NCBI RefSeq assembly: GCF_014192215.1
Contig: NZ_JACHXP010000019.1
Location: 1-64,000, forward strand
DNA: 64,000 bases
From: Halomonas cerina
Lineage (GTDB): Bacteria; Pseudomonadota; Gammaproteobacteria; Pseudomonadales; Halomonadaceae
Direction of reading: 5' to 3'
Below the pieces are notes generated by a model that was not told the DNA's origin, ran no database searches, and worked only from the letters and a program-made list of their open reading frames with translations. Position numbers and translations under genes: made by a program. Positions 58,929 to 64,000 of this stretch are shown piece by piece (position 1 is the first letter of the stretch; the number at the start of each line of letters is the position of its first letter).

Positions 58929-60899
58929 CTAGGACGCATCTTCCGATGCCTCGCCGCGATCTCTCAGGCGGGCGATATTCTCCACCGCCTCATAGCTCTC
59001 GAGCGCCGACAGGTCGCCCACGTCGCCACCGATATAGGCGTTTTTCACCACCCGCCGCAGCAGCTTGCCGTTCTTGGTCTTGGGCAAGGCGTCCACGACA
59101 AACACCTCGCGCGGGGCGAAGGCCTTGCCCAGCTTCTCGCCCACCAGGGCCTTGAGGCTTGCCTCGACACCTTCGCGCTCGGCCTCCGGCTTCAGCACCA
59201 CGAAGCATAGCGGCACCTCGCCCTTCATGGGATCGGCCACGCCGACCACCGCGACCTCCGCCACGGCGGGAGAGGCCACCACGATGCTCTCGATCTCCGC
59301 CGGCCCGACGCGCTTGCCGGCGACATTCATGGTGTCATCCGAGCGTCCGCGTATCTCCAGCTGGCCGTCGGGATAGGCGATGGCCATGTCGCCATGCACC
59401 CAGCGCCCCGGCCAGCGCGAGAAGTACTCGCCCTCATACTTGGTGTTGTTGTGCCAGAAGCTCTTCGTCATGCCGACCCAGGGCTTGTCGATCACCAGTT
59501 CCCCGAGCTCATCGACCACGCGCTCCCCGTCGGGATTGACGACCACGGCCGCCATGCCGGGTATGGGGCTGTTGAAGCAGGAGGGGCCGATGGGCCTGAG
59601 CAGCACGTTGACCAGGATTCCGCCGCCGATCTCGGTACCGCCGGCGTAGTTGATGATCGGGATGCGGCGCTCCCCCACCGTCTTGAACAGCCAGTGCCAG
59701 CTCTCGTCATCCCAGGGCTCGCCGGTGGAGAGGAACAGCCGGACCCGCTCGCCCAGGTGCTTGGGCGCGATGGCGTTTTTCATCAGGCTGCGGGTAAAGG
59801 TCGGGGAGATCCCCACATGGGTGGCACCGAAGCCTTCGACCAGCGTCCAGAGGCGGTCCTCCTTCGGGTAGTTCGGGGCGCCATCGTAGATCGCCAGGGT
59901 CGCCCCGTTCATGAAGGCGCCGAACACGGCCACCGGCGCGGTCAGCCAGCCCATGTCGGTGATCCAGAAGAGCGTATCGCCTTCACCGAGGTCCATGCAC
60001 AGCCCCAGGTCCAGGGCCGACTTGAGCGGCAGGCCCGCGTGGGTATGCACCGCGCCCTTGGGCTTGCCCGAGGTCCCCGAGGTGTAGATCAGCAGCAGCG
60101 GATCGTCGCTGGCCATCTCGCAGGCGGGCTCACGCTCCTCGCGCGCCTCCGTGGCGGCCATCAGCGACTCCCAGTCATGCTCGTGATTCGCCAGCCGGGC
60201 CGGGTCGGAGCCGGCGTTATTGACCACGATGACGGTCTCGACGGCACTGCCGGCGGCGACTGCCTCGTCGGCCTTGGCCTTCATGTCGATGAAGCGTCCA
60301 CGGCGATGGTAGCCGTCGGCGGTGACCAGGAAGCGGGAACCGGAGTCCTCCAGGCGCACGGCCAGGGCGTCGGCGTTGTAGCCGGAAAAGGCCGGCGCAT
60401 AGATGGCGCCGAGGCGGATCGTTGCCAGCATGGCGATGATCGCCTGGGGAATCATCGGCAGGTAGAGCGAGACCACGTCTCCGCGGCTCACGCCCAGCCC
60501 GCGCAGCATCTCGGCACAGCGCGCCACCTCTCGGGCCAGCTCCGCATAGGTGTAGCGCACCTCGCTGCCGTCCTCGGCCTCGGCGATCAACGCCTGCCTG
60601 GCGCCAGCCTCGGGATCGCGCGCCCAGCGCTCCAGGAGGGAGTCGATGATGTTCAGGCGGCCCTCGGGGAACCAGCGGGGGTGCATGATCTCACGGGGGT
60701 CCTCGATGGCCGAGGCATAGGGGGCTCGCCACTCGACGCCCAGCTTCTTCTCCACGGCCCCCCAGAACCAGGCGGTGTCATCCACGCTTCGGCTCAGGAG
60801 GTCGTCGTAGTGCTCGAGCCCCAGTTCCTCGATCCACTGCTGCAGCCGGGTGCGCTGGCAATATTCGTGGTCGGGTGTCCAGACGGCTTGCTTGGTCAT
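58929..60899 (-). CDS. Acyl-CoA synthetase (acetyl/propionyl-CoA synthetase-like, AMP-forming)
   Basis: A 656-aa AMP-forming synthetase with the acetyl-CoA-synthetase-type N-domain (RLQQWIEELGLEHYDDLLSRSVDDTAWFWGAVEKKLGVEW) and the P-loop LLIYTSGTSGKPKGAVHTHAGLP. Further motifs are the A8 hinge GRSDDTMNVAGKRVGPAEIES and the final KTKNGKLLRR lysine. It activates a carboxylate by adenylation; size and hinge resemble PrpE/AcsA but WxTDxGW is WITDMGWL with changes around it, so the acid may be larger. The ATG at 60899 has AGGAG nine bases upstream. Confidence 0.85.
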   Translation of the reverse strand: MTKQAVWTPDHEYCQRTRLQQWIEELGLEHYDDLLSRSVDDTAWFWGAVEKKLGVEWRAPYASAIEDPREIMHPRWFPEGRLNIIDSLLERWARDPEAGARQALIAEAEDGSEVRYTYAELAREVARCAEMLRGLGVSRGDVVSLYLPMIPQAIIAMLATIRLGAIYAPAFSGYNADALAVRLEDSGSRFLVTADGYHRRGRFIDMKAKADEAVAAGSAVETVIVVNNAGSDPARLANHEHDWESLMAATEAREEREPACEMASDDPLLLIYTSGTSGKPKGAVHTHAGLPLKSALDLGLCMDLGEGDTLFWITDMGWLTAPVAVFGAFMNGATLAIYDGAPNYPKEDRLWTLVEGFGATHVGISPTFTRSLMKNAIAPKHLGERVRLFLSTGEPWDDESWHWLFKTVGERRIPIINYAGGTEIGGGILVNVLLRPIGPSCFNSPIPGMAAVVVNPDGERVVDELGELVIDKPWVGMTKSFWHNNTKYEGEYFSRWPGRWVHGDMAIAYPDGQLEIRGRSDDTMNVAGKRVGPAEIESIVVASPAVAEVAVVGVADPMKGEVPLCFVVLKPEAEREGVEASLKALVGEKLGKAFAPREVFVVDALPKTKNGKLLRRVVKNAYIGGDVGDLSALESYEAVENIARLRDRGEASEDAS

Positions 60900-60953
60900 G
60901 ATGTTGTGCTCCTGATTCATCAACGGCACTGGCGTCGATTACGTGAAGTGCTT

Positions 60954-61940
60954 TTACTTGAAGTTCTTCTTCACCAGCTTCTGGATCTCGCCGACGATGC
61001 CGCTGCGGAAGCTCAGCACGCAGATCACGAAGATCGCGCCCAGGATCACGCTCACCCAGTTGCCCAGCGGCGATTGGGCGAGTTGCGTCTGCAGGCTGAC
61101 CACCAGGCCGGCACCGACCAGCGGGCCGAACAGGCTGCCGACACCGCCGAGCAGGGTCATCAGGACCACCTCACCGGACATGTGCCAGTGGGCATCGGTG
61201 AGCGAGGCGAGCTGGAACACCACCGTCTTGGTGGCGCCCGCCAGGCCGGCAATTCCCGCCGAGATCACGAAGGCCACCAGTTTGTAGGCGTCGACGTTAT
61301 AGCCCAGCGACACCGCCCGCGGCTCGTTCTCGCGGATCGCCTTGAGCACCTGGCCATAGGGCGAGTGCACGGTACGCTGGATGAGCGCGAAGGCGATCAC
61401 GAACACCGCCAGCACGAAGTAGTACATGTTGAGGTTGTCGGCGAGGCTGATCAGGCCGAGCAGCTCGCCCCGCGGCACCCCGTGCAGGCCATCCTCGCCA
61501 CCGGTGAAAGGCGCCTGAATGTAGAAGAAGAACACCATCTGGGCCAGCGCCAGGGTCACCATGGCGAAGTAGATGCCCTGGCGGCGGATCGCCAGGGCGC
61601 CGAACGCCAGGCCGAGCCCCAGGCTGGCGAGCGTCCCGGCGAGAATGCCGAGTTCCGGCGTCAGCCCCGGGTAGCTGGCCAGCAGATAGCCGGTGATGTA
61701 GCCGCCGGTGGCCAGGAAGGCGGCATGCCCGAAGGAGAGCAGGCCGGCGTAGCCCAGCAGCAGATTGAAGGCACAGGCGAACAGCGCGAAGCACAGCACC
61801 TTCATCAAGAACACCGGGTAGGCGACGAAGGGCGCCACCAGCGCGATGGCCAGCAGGGCCAGGTAGAAGGTGTTGCGGCGCAGCCGGGCGTTGCGTTGGC
61901 GCTGCATGGCGGGGGTCAGGGAATGGGTAGGGGCCATCAC
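60954..61940 (-). CDS. livM: Branched-chain-type ABC transporter permease (LivM family)
   Basis: This 328-aa membrane protein has 8-10 hydrophobic segments and LivM motifs NLLLGYAGLLSFGHAAFLATGGYITGYLL and IRENEPRAVSLGYNVDAYKLVAFVISAGIAGLAGATKT. The ExxRAxxLG loop contacts the ATPase. With LivH it forms the channel of a HAAT-family importer. In aromatic clusters such systems often take up aromatic or dicarboxylic acids rather than amino acids. No ATPase genes are seen before the synthetase gene. Confidence 0.9.
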   Translation of the reverse strand: MMAPTHSLTPAMQRQRNARLRRNTFYLALLAIALVAPFVAYPVFLMKVLCFALFACAFNLLLGYAGLLSFGHAAFLATGGYITGYLLASYPGLTPELGILAGTLASLGLGLAFGALAIRRQGIYFAMVTLALAQMVFFFYIQAPFTGGEDGLHGVPRGELLGLISLADNLNMYYFVLAVFVIAFALIQRTVHSPYGQVLKAIRENEPRAVSLGYNVDAYKLVAFVISAGIAGLAGATKTVVFQLASLTDAHWHMSGEVVLMTLLGGVGSLFGPLVGAGLVVSLQTQLAQSPLGNWVSVILGAIFVICVLSFRSGIVGEIQKLVKKNFK

Positions 61941-61941
61941 G

Positions 61942-62829
61942 TCATGCCTCCTTACCGAAGAGTCCCGCGGGACGCAGCATCAGCACCAGGATCATCACCA
62001 GGAAGATCACGGTGTTGGCCGCCTCGGGGTAGTAAACCTTGGTGAGCCCCTCGACCAGGCCCATGCCCAGGCCGGTGAGCACGGCGCCGAGGATCGAGCC
62101 CATGCCGCCGATCACCACCACGGCGAAGACCACGATCAATAGGCTCGAGCCCATGGTCGGCGACACCGGATAGAGCGGCGCGGCCAGCACGCCGGCGAAG
62201 GCGGCCAGCGCCACCCCGAAGCCGTAGGTCAGGGTGATCAGCTGGGGCACGTTGACGCCGAAGGCCTGCATCAGCGCCGGGTTCTCGGTGCCGGCCCGCA
62301 GATAGGCCCCCAGCCGGGTGCGCTCGATCATGAACCAGGTGCCCAGGCAGACCACCAGTGCCGCCACCAGCACCCAGCCGCGATAGAGAGGCAGGAACAT
62401 GAAGCCCAGGTTGACGCCGCCCTGCAGGGCCTCGGGCACCGGATAGCTCGAACCGGACACCCCGAAGAAGTTGATCAGGGTGCCCTCGAAGATCAGTGCC
62501 AGGCCGTAGGTCAGCAGCAGGCCATAGAGGTGGTCCAGGTGGGCGATGCGCCGCAGGAGGGTGCGCTCGATCACCACGCCCAGGGCCCCCACCACCAGCG
62601 GCACCAGCAGCAGCGCCACCCAGTAGTTGATGCCCAGGTACTGAAGCCCCAGCAGGGCCGCGAAGGCCCCCAGCATGTACTGGGCGCCGTGGGCGAAGTT
62701 GATGATCTTCAGCAGGCCGAAGATCACCGCCAGCCCCAGGCTGAGCAGGGCATAGAAGGCGCCGTTGATCAGGCCCAGCATCAGCTGGCCCATGAACACC
62801 GCCAACGGCACCCCGAATATCATCGTCAT
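61942..62829 (-). CDS. livH: Branched-chain-type ABC transporter permease (LivH family)
   Basis: A 295-aa membrane protein with LINGAFYALLSLGLAVIFGLLKIINFAHGAQYMLGAFAALLG (family start), FMIERTRLGAYLRAGTENPALMQAFGVNVPQLITLTYGFGVALAAFAGVLAAP and VVIGGMGSILGAVLTG. Directly upstream of livM (one base between them). Confidence 0.9.
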   Translation of the reverse strand: MTMIFGVPLAVFMGQLMLGLINGAFYALLSLGLAVIFGLLKIINFAHGAQYMLGAFAALLGLQYLGINYWVALLLVPLVVGALGVVIERTLLRRIAHLDHLYGLLLTYGLALIFEGTLINFFGVSGSSYPVPEALQGGVNLGFMFLPLYRGWVLVAALVVCLGTWFMIERTRLGAYLRAGTENPALMQAFGVNVPQLITLTYGFGVALAAFAGVLAAPLYPVSPTMGSSLLIVVFAVVVIGGMGSILGAVLTGLGMGLVEGLTKVYYPEAANTVIFLVMILVLMLRPAGLFGKEA

Positions 62830-62885
62830 ATCATGAACCTCCCGTCAGGGGCGGCGGCCGCGGCGGCCGCCGGTTCTGCTTTCGC

Positions 62886-64000
62886 TCAGTTGTTGACCAG
62901 ATCACACTGGCTCTCGGAGAGCGGGCGAAAGGCTTCCTCGGCAGGAATGGTGCTCTTGATCTCGTAGAGGTCCCACTCGCCGGTGGATTCCTCGGGAGAC
63001 TTCACCTCGGCCAGGTACATGTCATGGACCATGCGGCCATCCTCACGCAGGCGGCCATTGCGCGCGAAGAAGTCCTCGATGGGATTCTCCATGAGGTATT
63101 GCCGAACATCTTCGGGGTCATCGCTGCCGGTGGCCTCGACGGCCTGGAGATAATGGGTAACGGCCGAGTAATTACCCGCCTGGATCATGGTGGGCATGCG
63201 ACCCTCTCGCTCCTGGAAACGCTCGGCCCACTCGCGCGCCTGGTCATCCATGTCCCAGTACCAGCCGGTCACGAACTGGGTCCCTTGGGCGACATCCAGC
63301 CCGAGCGAATGCATATCGGTGATGAAGACCATCAGGCTCGCCAGGGTCTGGCCGCTCTGAGGCACACCGAACTGATAGGCCGTCTTGATGGCATTGATCA
63401 GATCCGATCCTGCACTGGCCAGGCCGATGATATCGGCCCCGGAACCCTGGGCCTGGAGGATGTAGGACGAGAAGTCATCGGTAGGGAAGGGATGGCGTAT
63501 CTTGCCCGCGATGGTACCGCCGCTTTCCTCCACCGCATTCTCCACGGCCGCCTCCATGGCATGACCGAAGGCGTAGTCGGAACTCATCAGAAACCACGAC
63601 TCGCCGCCCTGCTCGACGATGGCCCGAGCGGCGGCATCGGACACGGCGAAGGTGTCATAGACCCAGTGAACGTGATTGGGGGTACAGTGCTCGCCGGTAA
63701 TGCTGTCTGCCGCGGCGGTGGTCACCATGGCAAACTTGTTTTTCTCCTCCACCAGCTTGGACACGGCAATGGCCACCGAAGAGGCATTCAGGCCCGTGAT
63801 CATGTCGACGGCGTCTTGATCCATCCATTCCCTGGCCAGGTTCGAGGCAACGGCCGGATCATTGCGATGGTCGGAGCTGATAAGCTCGATAGGCTTACCA
63901 TTAACTTCACCGCCGAAGTCCTCGATGGCCATCTCGACGGCGGTCTGCCCGGCGGGACCGGCCAGATCGCTGTAGGGACCGCTCATGTCATCCATGTAAC
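62886..64000 (-). CDS. Branched-chain-type ABC substrate-binding protein (LivK family), 5' end outside the window
   Basis: At least 369 residues of a periplasmic LivK-type binding protein. The visible part starts MDDMSGPYSDLAGPAGQTAVEMAIEDFGGEVNGKPIELISSDHRNDPAVASNLAREWMDQD and continues through GLNASSVAIAVSKLVEEKNKFAMVTTAAADSITGE. The frame stays open to the window edge, and the first residues and signal peptide are missing, so MDDM is not the true start. It supplies substrate to LivHM. Confidence 0.88.
   Translation of the reverse strand, partial: YMDDMSGPYSDLAGPAGQTAVEMAIEDFGGEVNGKPIELISSDHRNDPAVASNLAREWMDQDAVDMITGLNASSVAIAVSKLVEEKNKFAMVTTAAADSITGEHCTPNHVHWVYDTFAVSDAAARAIVEQGGESWFLMSSDYAFGHAMEAAVENAVEESGGTIAGKIRHPFPTDDFSSYILQAQGSGADIIGLASAGSDLINAIKTAYQFGVPQSGQTLASLMVFITDMHSLGLDVAQGTQFVTGWYWDMDDQAREWAERFQEREGRMPTMIQAGNYSAVTHYLQAVEATGSDDPEDVRQYLMENPIEDFFARNGRLREDGRMVHDMYLAEVKSPEESTGEWDLYEIKSTIPAEEAFRPLSESQCDLVNN

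Noticed and set aside
59394..62045. 883-codon open frame on the plus strand opposite the synthetase and livM genes
   Set aside because: Antisense to two well-conserved genes; His/Gln/Ala/Gly-rich translation without any family motif, typical of high-GC antisense frames. The same applies to 42733-44979, 28820-30220, 3151-4668 and 45183-46403.

Overview
The window is about 64 kb of high-GC DNA (roughly 60-65% by eye) densely packed with genes for uptake and breakdown of aromatic compounds. Gene style, GC content and the mix of TRAP transporters with aromatic-acid catabolism suggest a halophilic gammaproteobacterium of the Halomonas group. This is an inference from composition and protein families; no rRNA or other marker gene is present. 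I saw no rRNA, tRNA, CRISPR array or recognisable transposase.

Layout. (1) 1-770: the end of an upstream gene, a strong hairpin, a decayed Fis-type HTH fragment and one small unannotated ORF. (2) 771-2070: an FMN reductase and a fumarylacetoacetate-hydrolase-family enzyme. (3) 2129-10324: a minus-strand p-cresol methylhydroxylase operon (pchC-pchX-pchF, an exported metallo-hydrolase, pchA, an outer-membrane channel), divergent from a XylR/DmpR-type sigma54 activator. (4) 10352-18126: a plus-strand beta-oxidation-like operon (thioesterase, feruloyl-CoA-synthetase-like ligase, crotonase, SDR, acyl-CoA dehydrogenase, EtfB, EtfA). (5) 18127-24780: a scarred region. A roughly 4.5-kb lower-GC island (flavin reductase, TRAP dctM/dctQ/dctP, broken DUF3237 gene) lies between two direct repeats carrying the etfA tail and a decayed vapBC. 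Beside the right repeat is a mosaic of fragments of five genes found intact elsewhere in the window.

(6) 24790-31712: DcaP-like porin, VanB-type reductase, Bcr/CflA-type MFS exporter and a TAXI-TRAP uptake system. (7) 31990-46298: a 14-gene minus-strand operon. It has a Rieske oxygenase, a CoA ligase, two acyl-CoA dehydrogenases, SDR, MaoC hydratase, thiolase plus DUF35 partner, CaiB transferase, LigB-type ring-cleavage dioxygenase, three tandem RraA/CHA-aldolase paralogs and a crotonase. Divergent from it are ridA, a LigJ-like oxalomesaconate hydratase and marR (46732-48774). Together these resemble CoA-dependent side-chain removal followed by a gallate/protocatechuate-4,5-type meta-cleavage pathway. 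(8) 48969-56432: thiolase, CoA-transferase, TRAP dctMQP and a BoxR/BzdR-family regulator (XRE HTH fused to a shikimate-kinase-like domain). (9) 56497-64000: VOC protein, zinc alcohol dehydrogenase, a two-subunit MaoC-type hydratase, acyl-CoA synthetase and the start of a branched-chain-type ABC transporter.

Regulation is unusually legible. TGCA-N6-TGCA palindromes, the known operator form of BzdR/BoxR regulators, overlap the -10 boxes of the operon at 10638, the CoA-transferase operon, dctP and boxR itself. A second inverted repeat, GACTTTRGTC, sits near -45 to -53 of most of these promoters. The BoxR-type regulon here therefore appears to govern a phenylpropanoid-like CoA pathway and its TRAP importer; no box (benzoyl-CoA epoxidase) genes are visible. 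A third motif, CTTACTTAC, precedes the porin, TAXI importer, Rieske operon and marR, and may be the MarR operator.
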